DNA from: Pterobdella sp. o SKG-2022
Taxonomy: Eukaryota; Annelida; Clitellata; Hirudinida; Piscicolidae
Direction: 5' to 3'
NCBI GenBank assembly: GCA_964035795.1
Contig: OZ038320.1
Span: 27,163,705-27,227,704, forward strand
DNA length: 64,000 bases
Below are positions 12,201-41,825 of this stretch, in pieces. A program made the translations under genes and the position numbers. The notes beneath the pieces are model-generated. The model made no database searches. It saw only the letters and a program-made list of their open reading frames with translations, and had not been told where the DNA came from. Positions within the stretch are counted from its first letter, which is position 1. Each line of letters begins with the position of its first letter.

Positions 12201-15200
12201 ATGCAGGTGATTTGGTCTTGATGGCAGAGACTGTGGAAGAACTAAAAGCACAATTCATCCGTTGGAAGGCAGCCTTCGAAGGGAGAGGATTGAGGGTTAA
12301 ACTGGGGAAGACAAAGGTCATGGAGAGTAATGGTGGTGGTGGTGGGGTTGTTGTCTTGGCTAAGATTGATCCATGTGGTGTGTGTAGTAAGAAGGCTAAG
12401 GTAAATTGTGTGAAGTGCAAGACATGTAAGAAGTGGATTCATGCATGGTGTGCTAGGGTAAAGAGAGTTTCTCGTAGGATGAATGGAAATTTTGAATGTA
12501 GGGTTTGTATGAATGGTGCAAACGTGGAATGTGAGAATGCTTCAAATGGTTGTTTAGGTGAGTTGGAGAAAGTAAATAGTTATTGTTATTTAGGAGACAA
12601 TGTGAATGGTGGAGGAGGAAGTGAGCTAGCTGTTACACGAAGGATCGGGCTGGGTTGGAAGGCATACAACAGTGTGTCTTCTATGTTATGTGGTAAAAGA
12701 CACACATGGAATATTAAAGGACAAATTTATAGGACATGTGTGAGGCCTGTCATGACATATGGCTCAAAAACCTGGGTAGTAAGATCCGTTGAAGGGAGTA
12801 TTTTGAAGAGCAGAAAAACGGATGCTTAGAATGATGTGTGGTGTGCAGTTAATTGATGGCGTGAGTACAAAGGAGTTGATAGTTAGATTGGGGTTGGATA
12901 GTACGATCGTTGAAGTGGTGAGGCAAAGGAGTTTGAGATGGCTGGGTCATGTAGTAAAGAAAGAGGATGACGACTGTGTCAAACAGGCGTGAAGGTTTGA
13001 GGTTGTAGGTAGTAGAGGAAGGGGAAGGCCAAGGTTAACCTGGAAAGGGATGATGGAAAATCTTTGTCGTGGGCTTGGATTAGTTCTTAAAGATGGCTAT
13101 GACAGGGTGAAATGGAGGGAGAGGGTTAGGTCATGGAAAGAAGTCAGTGACCCCTTAGAAAAGGGAAAGATGCTGATTATAATAAAATGATGATGATAAA
13201 CAATTTTGCGTTAATTTCAATCAATGGATTTTGAAACCTTTTAGTTAGACATAAAAGTCACCTAGAAATTCTCAATTATTTTTTTAAACCCCCTCATATC
13301 ATCATTTGAAATCCAAATAAAGATCAATAGCAAAAGTATAACGCCCATCATAACCACCCACAATGAGTTGCTGATCTTGTTCAGTTTTGATCTTCAGGGT
13401 GAGTGACAGGGCATCGTTGCTCTCATTCGATCCCACAACATTCTTCGTCTCCAACACCTTGACGCTCACTCCATCCAGGTTGTGATTCTCAAACTTCTTA
13501 AAGAAATCTTCATCTCCGTTGGGATAATCACGAGGAGAAAAAATTGGAAAGTCTTGCTTTTGATCTTGATCCAGAATTTTGATGATTACACATATTAATA
13601 CTAAATGATTGTTTTGAAAAAATAAGCCATAAAATTACTGAAAAAATTTCCCCTTTTTTAAATACATGAAATTAGGCAAATAAACTCAGTGCATTTTCAA
13701 TACAAATTTAGACAAATGAGCAAACTCAGATTAAGGATCTGCAACTTGTTGATTTGTGAACACAAGTAGCAGAAGTTGGGATCCCCGTGGTAGGCATATA
13801 TGAAGGAGAAGTACACGTCTTGGATGTTCATCACACATGATCCGGAAGTCTGAGATGATTAGATAATTAGTTATATAGAAATTTTGAAAAGAATAAATCG
13901 TCATGAATATATACTCTAAAGTTTAGTTGTGCGTATGTCGGAACTTAATGGTTTAAAAATCATTCGAAGCAAATTTAAACAAACGAGTCATCAAACCATC
14001 GTCATCGTTCATCGTCTTCAAAATCTCATTTTTATGGATTAGACATTAAAGTTATCTCAAAGCTGTAGCTAAAAGTTGGGAAATATGACCAAATTACACT
14101 CACCGGTAGGTTTATGACTAGATGTACTTTAGAAACATTCATTGAAAAAGACATTTTGTTCTGGTTTTCATTGCATGCTGTCTTCATGAAAGTTGCGTTC
14201 AGTATATCATCGTCCAAATCATCATCGTCTTCTTCTTCTTCATCATCTTCCTGCGCAGCTGAAGAGTTGTGTTTTATTGTTCATTACAACATTGTGTTGT
14301 AGGATTTTATATTTTAGTATATTATAAAGAATTTTTCATCATAAGAGCACAATTTGAATAATAAATTGTGAAAATAGTTTAAAGAATGGCTTATAATTGA
14401 TATTTTAAACTAAACAAAATATTAAAGCACAATACTGTTTTTTCAAAATGTCCAAAATATATGAGCAAAAAATAGAAACCAAAGTTCGTGGAAGGAAATC
14501 CCTTGTAAGACCAGTTGAACGGGTGAATGGATGGCTTGGTGCTTAATGGATGGATGGATGTTTGAAGGTCGTCAGAGGTAGTAGGCGGTTCCCATAATGC
14601 CAAATCCGCCAAGAATCTGTAGTTATGGATAATTGAATTAGCCTAATATTAAAACGATAAAAATCAAACACTTTTATTAACTGAATAAAACGATCTACTA
14701 ATATAGTGATTCTTTGCTGTATCATTTACTCATTAAAAGTCAAAACTTAAAAATACTCATGATTCTTAAAGTTATATCATCTACATCGTGAAATCATCTC
14801 TATTTATTAACGTCCGTTTTCATGGTAACATGGGTTAGACGGAGGTATGCGATTATTCAAAATAGTTATCAAAGTGCACGTAGTATGAAAAACTGCCTGT
14901 TATATAGAAGCTCCAGAGATAGTTTGTTTGGGATCAATAGATGAATGTTTGGTAGATTCAAACTCAGGCTTAACCTGTTGAGTGATTTAATATTGATACT
15001 GTTTCAATTCGGTTTGATTTAGAAAGATATCCTGAAAAATTTCACTGAGAATAATCAAATGTGATGAAAAAACCTAGAGTTGAGGGATTCGGTCTCATGA
15101 AAACTCGCAGTTTCCTTCCTGTCACCAGCCCTCACCACCTTCAAAACAACAAACATTAGCAATGAACAAAGTTTAAAAATTCATCAAACACCCAACCACC

Positions 15201-18200
15201 TCACAACCACATACCTCTTCGTTGTCATACATGACTTTCTTATTTGAGAAGGGCAAATTGCTCTTCAGCAGCTTCATATTGATGACAGTTTGTGCTATGG
15301 AGTCTGCCATTGTGCTCTTCTCAAGCCTCGCCCTGTCAAACACGCTTCTATCTTCGTTCAAAACAACCTTCAAACTATATATTGATTTTAGTGCAATTCA
15401 ATGAGTTTGACAAAAAAATTAGTAGTATATATGGAATTTTATGATTAAAAAATTCAACTAACAAAGGCCATCCAAAACCCAGAGCTTGTTCTTGCGGGGT
15501 ACCTTCACTTCCAATATTGATAAACCTGAAAACCTCATCATCATCTTCTATATCCTCCAAATCCTCTCCATCTGTCTTGCTGTCCACACATGTTGTATCT
15601 ACATGGGGCTTTTTTGTCTCAGTTTTCTTGGTTTTGTCAGGGTCTTTTTTGTTTTCTTTCATATCTCCACAATTAAAACGATGCAGGTTGAAACCGGCAG
15701 AAATAAATTTTAAGAAAATATTTTCGAGGTTGTAGAAAGAGCTTCCTGGAGTGACTGGTAAGTTTTCTTTGAAGCATAATTTCAAATCCAATTTTTTAAC
15801 CCCTAAAGAAACTATCTCTTTGTGCAATTGACGTGTAAAACTTAAATGATTTCCGGGGTAAGTCTCAAAAGAAGCTTCCTTTCTCAAGTCAAGCTTTGGA
15901 AACCTGATAGAAAAAAATATAACTTTAACTATATAATTTTTATTTGATCCTTAAATACAATTTTAACTATCTATTTCTAATGTGATTAATTTCAATCACC
16001 TTAAATACAGAGACCATTTTTCAATGAATAGTTGTGTTTTAAACGTCTCAAAAGACGAGTGGTCTGCAAAGGAATCCAGCATAGAAGTCTGTGTACATTC
16101 ACCAAATGAATACTTAATCATAATTTCTTTTTGAAATAACTTTCATAGTTAATAACTGAAACCAAAACCATCTATATAGTTCACTACAGATTATTGATGA
16201 TGTGAGTTCAAATTACGAAAAGCTTCATGAACTTAGATAAACTTCAAAAATTATTTTCATTTTGGATATCAGTTAGGCTTGAAAAATAAGAACTAACATT
16301 AAGATTGTTGAAAGAGTTTAGCGAAGGCTTAGTAAGTGGACGGGATGTTTGAGGTGATGTTGGCTTCAGGAAGGTGATCAGGCGATTTATAATGGTCAAG
16401 TCTAATTCTGTTGAGCATGGCAGAATTCTAAATTCCACAGACATTCCTGAAGTTGCACCCTAAAACACAATGAAAAACTTTTAAAATCTCAAAGAAAAAA
16501 TTTTATTTATAAAATATCAAAAATTTTAATATCTTTTAAAATAAATGTAATAAAAATCTTCTCATTTTAAAGTTAAAACCGAAACATTTTTTCTTACACA
16601 AAAAATAGTTTGAAAGATTAAAAAAACAAAAAATGAACACTAAAAAACTAATGATGGCAGCAATACCATCAATTTAAAACAAAAGCATAAACCGACTTGG
16701 TAGTTCTTCTGCGTGTGGTTGATGGAGAGGCGGAGGCAAGGATTGGAAGTGAGCATGAGACTGTGAAACATCCCGCTTTGCTCCATCGGTGATGTGTCTG
16801 TGAAGACCAACAACTGTGAACGTTGCGAAATAAGTATTTGTGGTAGTATAGTTAATATTTATGAAAGTAAAGGTTTGAATATCACAGACGGCGGAAAAAT
16901 AATTATTCATCATCATCATCATTATCATCGTCGTTTTACATCCGTTTCTATGCTAGCATGGGTTGGACAATTCTTAATATTATATTTAATATTGGTTAAT
17001 ATATATATATATACAATCGAGTCAAGTTAATCTACTTCAGCATATTATTGTGTTTTCTGCACAAAAGAGCACTTAAAACATCCATAACTTTCTATATAAA
17101 ACTCTATTAGTTCAAAATTTATGGGAAACTAACAAAAATCACTCTTGACAACGCAAATAGTAAGGTCAACAAACACAAAGTATTTATTGAAAAAAAGGCA
17201 GAAAGCCCTTCGTAAGACTAGCTTACATTATAAAGAGATAATCTTAAAAAAAAACCTTTAATAAATACATTGTGTTTGTTGACCTTACTATTTGATTCAG
17301 GCTATTATCATCACAATGCAATCAATAGAGAAAAACTTTTTCAATTTAATTTGTTTTAAGAAGCTTTTAAAAACAGACTACATTAATAATACATGCATAT
17401 AATACATTTTCAATTATTTTTTACCAAATAAACACTAATTCTTGCTAAAATCATGAGCCTAAGTAATTTTATTTTGAAAACGACTATTTGGAAGTCATTG
17501 CTTTAAAAATAAACTCCATCATCATTCTCATTCTCATCATCATCAAACCCTAAACTGACTCTGATGATATGGGATAAGTGGAAATCGATGTCAGACCTCT
17601 CAAACATTTCACAGCCCCAACTCCTACTACACTAACTCACTAACTCGCTTTCACTCATCGCTCAATAACAACAACAACAACAACAACAACAAAATCAACA
17701 TCATCATTTATCTTTCATTTCCTTGCTAGCATGGGCTTAACCTAACAATAAACTTTTGCCTCTACAAAATAGCTTGCCTCCACATAAACACAAAACCAAA
17801 TGTCCCCACTCACTTTACAATAATCAACTTTGAGTTTTTTCTTCTTAATATCGGCAGTTTCAGAATGGGAGCTTTCATCGACAACGTCATCATGTTGAGA
17901 ATTGGAATCAACAGAATGCGTTGAGAAATACACGGATGACGCGTTGAGTCTTTGAGATTGGTGAAGGAATGAGTGGTTTATTTTGTTCGTGTTAAATAAC
18001 TGTGATCTGTTCAAGTCTGTTTGTTCGTTGTGTGTTTTGTTTTCTTGTGGGATTATCGCCTCGACCAAGTCTAACAATCCCAATGACAATGATAACCGGG
18101 TTGAATGTTTTTTCCTTTGATCAACTTCCATATTTAATAACTTGTTCAAAAGACTGTCGTAAATTTATAAGGTTTAATTGAAAAAAGCAAAAAATGGTTA

Positions 18201-21200
18201 ACCGATTGCTTATACATAAACCCTTGTTGTCTAGTAAAAATAATGAACAAACCAAAAATGATTGGCAGATACAATAGAAGAAAAAGCTTTTCTAAGATTC
18301 ACCACATCCTCTTGTTTCCTCACTCCAACAAACATCAGCAAATCAACTTTTTTGAAATAATCCCTCGCCTTCAACTTGAAAGCATTCAGTTTCTTCCTCG
18401 TTTCACTAAGACTTTTTTTTTCTTGTGTTTTTCTCTTTAAATCATCATCAATACCATCATTCAAATTATCATCACTGCTACGGTTAAATACATGCAGGTT
18501 GTGATAATGATCCTCCATTGAAGAGGCACTGGACCGGGGGTCTTGATGGAGGAGCACAACTGAAACGAAGGATATTCTGGTTGTCATTTTGCTTTTGTTG
18601 TCGATTGCTGCCGTTTCTGTCATCAGTTTTATATTGTTGTTATGGTTGTTATATAAAAATATTATACTTTGATTATTATAAATATGAGAAAACTAAACAA
18701 AAGGGTTTAAAAATTTATCAATTCACAGAGCTATTCTATTTACTGTGGGAAAATTTTTTTTTAACCATTGTGTTAGTTATATATTTTTTAGGCTAATATT
18801 TCAAGCATAATAATTTTGAAGTCTATTGAATGAAAAAAATAATTTGAAATTAAATTGAAAATTTGCCTATTAATTGAAAAATTTAAGTAAAAATCCCACC
18901 TAAAGCGAAATTTTTCGGCAATTGTGAATCCTTACTGCTAACACTCGACAACATGCTTTCAAAGCCTGAGTTCTCCATCTGAGAATCAAATTTGTGATGT
19001 CGAGATACGTGATTGTTGGATGATTTGTAGAAGATCAAACTATCAGCATCATCCAGATCATCTGGTTAATAAATACAGTAAAATAGTACTATAAAATAGA
19101 CTACCTCATAATTATAAGCATCATCATCGTTTAGCGAATGTTTCCATGCTAGCATGGGTCGGACATAAATCAATTCTCATTAAAATTTTTTTATATACAG
19201 TTCAATTATTCAAGCAATCAACTGATATAGTTAGAAGAATGAAATAACTCAAAAGTATTCAATCTACCAAAAGTTTGCTTCCCATAGCCTTTAACTCCAG
19301 CAGTATCTTCATTGAGAGTGATCCTTTTGAAATCTGCACTGTCCATCATTTTCACTTTTTTGCTATCACTTTTACCACCGCCATCACCAGTGTTACTAGA
19401 ACCTAAGTGGTATATACGATTGAATTGAAATATTTTATGATATACAAACTTAATGAAAGTGATGGTTAACCCAGTGAATCTCAACACCACTTGAAAACAA
19501 AAGTATAACATTTTTATGATATACATTAATCTTAAATAAAAATAGTATTAAATAGTCTCAAATGAAACTAATTTAAACTACTCTTGAATGAAACTAAGAT
19601 GAACCTTCGAGGATATCATTAAGTATGATGTGAAGCTGTTTGAAGGTGAATGGACTCAAAAAGATATGCATACAGTTGAAATGGTTGTCAATCTCCATCT
19701 TCGAAGGTTTCATGTTTTTTTTAATGTGATGTTATTGATGCATAATTGGAATTTATTTATTTAAATTAACCCGAAAATGCTTACTCAATGAACAATGAGA
19801 AAAATGCCTAATGTATAAGAATTAACTTTATAAAACATTAAAAATTACAAAAAAATAAAATTAAATTCATAAACTTTGAATTAAATGTGAATAACGAAAA
19901 TACACTAGAGACCAGACGGTACATTTCTTTGAAATAACTCTAAAAAGCTTATTCAATATGAAAAAAATGGTGATACAACTAGAATACACTGAAAAATGAA
20001 AAATTAACAAACATCAGCCAGAGAGGTAGGCCCATCCTCTCTTTTCATCTTCACTCTCACTTCCTGTTTTCCCATCATGCTCATTACCATGCTATAGTTC
20101 TCAAAGCTTGCTTCATTTTCTACATGTATTGCGAAATATATGATGATTGGTGGGGAACCAATGAGATGAGTGATTTGGAAGGTTATTTATATCATATAAG
20201 GCATTGAGGGTTAATTTAATAGATTAAATGAAAGTGATATATTAATTATTTATTATTTACAGTTATTAATATTAATTAATTAACAAGAGTATAGTGTATA
20301 ATAAAATACCAAATAAATGTGAATAAAATGAAAGGTAAGTAAAAAAACCGTTAGGTTTGCTTTTCTCAACCACATTCATATGCAATGAAATGCCATGGAG
20401 AACAATATTTTTGATTCTCAGAATAGCAATATCACACAGTTTACTTTCTTCTTTATAATCTTCCTCCCACAATTTTTTATCATTTTTTTTGTTATCCTTT
20501 TCATTGTTATCAAAACCATTTTGTTGTGTTGGTATTGTTGCTTCATCATCAAAATATTCAATTCTTTAAGGAAAGTTAACAAAATTAATATTTAAGAATT
20601 ATTTAAAAGATTATATTTATGGTGAATCATAACTTACTTGTTGATTCTCAACTCTAATGAAATTTTGTTATTTTTATCAAAATGTTCAAATGATACTATC
20701 ACATCAGTAAGGTTTATCTTCACTTTCACAAAGACTGTGGTTAATTTCAAAATGAATTTTAATATATTTCATCTTAAGATTGAAACTTTTCAAGTCTTAC
20801 TTGCTTCAATAGCACAAGCTAGTTCTTGGAGTCCTTCAAAAGATGGTTCAGGATTATTGTTACTGATGGGGCTTTCTTTTTTTAAACATTCTTCTGCTAG
20901 TTTCATACTCGAAGTCATACTTTTGAACAACTTCGAGTCACAAAGAGATTCTTCTAGAAAAATTTTGAAATTAGACAATCAAAATGAAGTGTAATACAAA
21001 AAATGAAATGTATTATTATTTATTTTTCCATAAGAAATTTATATAACAATATATAACTACATGAATTTTATAAACAATTTCCAATTTCACTTTTAGCCAA
21101 ATTTAAAAAATTTATTTAGAGCTAAAATAAATATTTTTTCATACTTGAGTTTTCACTGCGAGCTTTGTACCTAATGGTCATTTCAAGGTTGCTGACATCC

Positions 21201-21675
21201 AGGACTGAATTATCACTGAAGATTGAAGACCATGGTACTGCTGCACTCATGGAGCCTATGTAACAATCTGCTATCTCTAAAGAAATGCCATTTTCTTCTA
21301 AAAGCTCATTTAATTTCTGAAAAGTACATTTTAGACGTTTATTTCGTAGTACTCAAAAAAATTGCGTTTTTTAAATTTCGAATTGAGAGAAGTATACAAA
21401 GATATAAGTTTTTTCATAAATATTTTGAGACATTAAATTACGAGATCGAATAAAGGAGAAGGTTTGAAGGTGTAACTTACTTCGACGTCGAGTTCAAAGT
21501 TTTTGAAAGAAGCTAAGCCATTGTAAAGATCAAATGTGAGTTGGTCAAGATTTATTTGTTTTTCTTTAAGCCACGATCCTCCATATCTGCGTAAAACGAA
21601 ACCACAAACTTTTCTTTTTACAGTGTCTGTCAGAGCACTAGGCTTTATATTCTTGAAATTCAACAACCAAGACAT
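3271..21675 (-). CDS. ATG2: Autophagy-related protein 2 (ATG2), bridge-like lipid-transfer protein, >30 exons
   Basis: ATG2 is a rod-like protein that moves bulk phospholipid from ER exit sites to the growing phagophore, with WIPI/ATG18 and ATG9. The N-terminal chorein exon is 21481-21675 (MSWLLNFKN..., RRYGGSWLKEKQINLDQLTF). Following exons are 21145-21316, 20801-20953, 20638-20734, 20349-20563, 20013-20119, 19605-19698, 19268-19402, 18900-19061, about 18273-18607 and 17814-18153, then smaller ones near 16.7, 16.4, 16.1, 15.9-15.5, 15.37-15.23, 15.1, 14.98-14.90, 14.6, 14.26, 13.85 and 13.57 kb. After the LINE-bearing intron come 9.48-9.0, 8.82-8.75, 8.55-8.47, 8.40-7.46, 7.32-7.05, 6.75-6.54, 6.47-6.35, 6.16-6.0, 5.78-5.67, 5.51-5.27, 5.04-4.9, 4.71-4.58, 4.47-4.4, 4.2-4.11, 3.84-3.68 and 3.58-3.271 kb. 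C-terminal hallmarks are GVDRLLQFVLKEWINDIK and EQKGFTGALGSVLRQLPPT. Length is roughly 2,000 residues, normal for the family. A few joins remain unresolved (near 18.27, 13.3 and 9.7 kb). Confidence 0.93.
6790..6962 (-). mobile_element. tRNA-derived SINE in an ATG2 intron
   Basis: On the minus strand 6962-6886 reads as a tRNA-like head. It has a 7-bp acceptor pairing (GTCGGCC with GGCCGAC), an A-box-like TGGCTCAATGGTTGAG, an anticodon arm TTAGA/TCTAA, and a B-box-like GGGTTCAATCCC whose T-stem is mismatched. The body runs on to about 6790 and contains paired CAAGCGCTTTG and AAAGCGCTTT blocks. Such a head and tail suit a SINE better than a working tRNA, because the T-arm does not pair and position 37 is T. 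Confidence 0.6.
9533..9570. repeat. short palindromic repeat CCATGCTAGCATGG
   Basis: A perfect palindrome (CCCATGCTAGCATGGG) is followed by GTACGGACGTGAAACAATT. The same core recurs at 16948-16968, 17726-17742 and 19145-19162, and decayed at 14808-14840. It lies in an ATG2 intron. Confidence 0.55.
10090..13195 (+). mobile_element. inactive non-LTR retrotransposon (APE + RT) in an ATG2 intron
   Basis: The element is a LINE of the endonuclease-reverse transcriptase type, inserted opposite to ATG2. The APE endonuclease lies at about 10180-10890 (YNIGSLNGKSMELCEELV, CLGDFNGHIGKEVDGFEGVHG, GTEIDFVL). The RT lies at 11675-12300 (QMQFGFMPNKSTVNAIFI, FVDFEKAFDRVP, VHQGSVLSPFLFSIVLDVL). A Cys/His cluster (CGVCSKKAKVNC...WIHAWC) follows at 12370-12510, then a C-terminal region to 13180 and an ATG-rich tail. 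It is dead. There are stops at about 10277, 10373 and 11669, frameshifts near 10890 and 12806, and the RT active-site YADD reads YAGD. The clade is uncertain (RTE-like by feel). Confidence 0.85.
11675..12829 (+). pseudogene. reverse transcriptase segment of the LINE
   Basis: This is the longest surviving open stretch of the element (384 codons), in the same frame as 11033-11671 and separated from it only by a TAA. It contains RT motifs from the fingers to the thumb, then the Cys/His knuckle and a YLGD...VRPVMTYGSKTW block typical of this LINE group. The catalytic motif at about 12205 is YAGD instead of YADD, so polymerase activity is not expected. The rest of the C-terminus continues after a frameshift near 12806. 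Confidence 0.8.
16905..16968. repeat. ATC-rich tract plus CATGCTAGCATGG palindrome
   Basis: A short (ATC)n run is directly followed by a copy of the CTATGCTAGCATGGGTTGGAC repeat. It lies in an ATG2 intron, just outside the exon ending near 16817. The same pairing of ATC run and palindrome occurs at 17515-17742 and 19110-19165. Confidence 0.55.
17153..17297. mobile_element. palindromic MITE, about 145 bp
   Basis: The ends are inverted copies of CAAATAGTAAGGTCAACAAA, continuing to about 35 nt each; the right-hand copy is near 17262-17297. The middle is short and AT-rich with no ORF. Related copies or half-copies lie at 32673-32787, 36546-36625, 55051-55168 and 58553-58612. It fits a non-autonomous DNA transposon. 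I cannot name a family. Confidence 0.65.
17511..17742. repeat. ATC/AAC microsatellites and palindromic repeat
   Basis: The stretch holds ATC-rich runs (17515-17545, 17695-17712), a (CAA)n run at 17665-17695, and a truncated copy of the CTAGCATGGG repeat at 17728-17740. It is intronic in ATG2, between the exons at about 16.8 and 17.814 kb. Confidence 0.45.
19110..19165. repeat. ATC run plus CCATGCTAGCATGG palindrome
   Basis: Another intronic copy of the short repeat: an ATC-rich lead, then TTTCCATGCTAGCATGGGTC. It lies between the ATG2 exons 18900-19061 and 19268-19402. Confidence 0.5.
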
Positions 21676-22094
21676 TTTATAAAAATTTAAATTTTATTAA
21701 AGAAATAATTTTATTATTAAACTAAAGAATTCAAAAGATTTCTCATAAAGAGCATAAGCTATATTCATTGTTTCATTTTAGACAAACGACGAACTATATA
21801 TACATCAGCTGATCAAAAATTATAATTTGTCTATTTGTTAGTATTTTATCAAAACTTAAGAATTTTTATAATAGAAATTTTTCAAAAAAATTCATTAAAA
21901 AAATAAATTTCGATATACTTTAAATAAAAGAAAAATTGACTCTCAACCTACGTCCAAAAACGAGGCTATGAATAAACTTAAGTTTTTCAAAAATCATGAG
22001 TGTATTTTATGCAAACTTTTTCAAAGTTTTTACGCTTGTATTTGAATTTAGTTGAATAACAAATTAAATACTCGACAATTACAATCTTAACATA
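21676..22094. other. intergenic, ATG2 upstream region
   Basis: Very AT-rich sequence upstream of the ATG2 start codon. I see no coding signal and no clear TATA or initiator motif. Confidence 0.4.
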
Positions 22095-22526
22095 TACATT
22101 AGAATAATAATAATAATTAGTTATTTGTATAGCGCCTTTTACGCATCGTTCAAAGGCGCTCTGCTATAAACTGCTTGATAAAATAGGTTTTTAAGTTTCT
22201 AAGAAAAATAGGATAGGAAGAAGAGAGTTCCAGAGAAGTGGTCCAGAAAAAGAAAAAGCAGATTTAGCATAGAAGTGAGAGAGACAGAGATAATGAAAAG
22301 TTGAGAACGATTAGAGGACCGTAGGCCGGCACGTTTAAGAGGTAGTAAGAGGTTAGAAAGATAGGAAGGCGAAGTAGAATGAGAAATTTTTTACATGAAA
22401 GTACAGATTTTGAAGGAAAAGCGAAAGTGAGGAGGTAGCCAGTGAAGATCGACAAGAGATGGAGAGATGTGGGAGAATTTAGGAGTATAAGAGACCAGGC
22501 GTGCAACAGAGTTGAAAGCTTTAGTT
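22095..22526 (-). pseudogene. LINE (CR1/L2-like) reverse transcriptase C-terminal fragment
   Basis: On the minus strand the decayed protein has the order typical of the RT end of CR1/Jockey-like LINEs: FNSVARLVSYTPKFSHISP, LVDLHWLPPHFRFSFKIC, then further down GPLLWNSLLPILFF. Several stops interrupt it. A TATTATTATTAT-type 3' tail lies at 22102-22115, with a GCGCCTTTTACGC / AAGGCGCT hairpin next to it. Confidence 0.65.
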
Positions 22527-22854
22527 AGAGGGTCTCTAAATTGAGGCTGTTTTTCTGTTATAACCTCGATAACAGTAGACTCTGGTAGCAGGTATCGACA
22601 AACTAATATTCTGGTATCGTTGTCATTTGATTTGGCGGAGGAAAATTTTTTTTGTTGACAACGGCAAGGCAAACTGTCCAAGTGTGGAAACGTCGGATCT
22701 TGAATTCGATATTTTCAAGTTAAACGTTAGCTCGAGCTGGCAGTCTATAAAAATTTGTTTTAAACAAAATGGTCTTTTTTACACATCACTCTATTGCAGT
22801 ATCAATACGACTGTTTTCCACCCCAATTACTGAGACATGTGCAGCAATATAATC
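22527..22854. repeat. interspersed repeat family A, copy 1
   Basis: About 330 bp related along its length to 57090-57415 and in part to 43312-43410. Shared blocks include CTGTTATAAC..GATAACAG, CTTGAATTCGATA, ACTGAGACAT/ACTGGGACAT and GCAGCA(A/G)TATAATCTAA. It has no ORF of note. It abuts the LINE fragment at 22095-22526 but looks like a separate insertion, because the other copies lack RT sequence. Confidence 0.6.
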
Positions 22855-23502
22855 TAAGTGGATTAATAATTTTTGAATAAAACTTTCATATTTTCAAATT
22901 GAAAATAATATGAAGTTTAAATAAAGAAAGATCTAAATATACATTTATTTTTCCAGAAAATGGAAAAATCAGAAAGATATATCTTCATAATATCAAAATG
23001 CATTGATCAGACATGATGGTGATGGATAAGTTAAATGCATTTGGTTGTTGTTGATAATGTTTTGTTTGATTTTTGCGAAAAATGAAATTATCAAAAATAT
23101 TCAAGTGAGTAAAATATAAAAATTAAGACAACGAAGTAAAAATTTCAGAGATGATAAAACAGATGTTAGATGAATAAAAAACTTAATATTTGTTCTATGC
23201 AAGATCAACTAAATTTCTTTATTAAAATTTCAAATAATTGTATCACCGGAAACGTCTTCAAGTTTACAAGTATCAAAAACCTAGAGAATATATGCAAACA
23301 ATTACTGAAAAAAAATCAAAAAAACAATAATGATATTATATTTAAAAAAAAATAGAATATGTAGTAAATCACTATGACTATACAATAAATCGAAACAAAT
23401 ATAATAGTTCCTTTTTATTGTTTTCTTGAATATAAACTACTTTTTGGCGTAATTTCATCACAATTGTTCAAGTCTAGTGTTTAATTTCAAATAAATTGTT
23501 TT
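22855..23502. other. intergenic, 3' side of the CCP receptor gene
   Basis: AT-rich spacer. I see no coding signal; minus-strand AATAAA-type signals (TTTATT on +) near 23405-23420 could end the receptor mRNA. Confidence 0.4.

Positions 23503-41825
<18,323 letters not shown>

Noticed and set aside
22264..22681. New gene from minus-strand ORFs
   Set aside because: Their content matches a decayed LINE RT C-terminus and family A repeat sequence.
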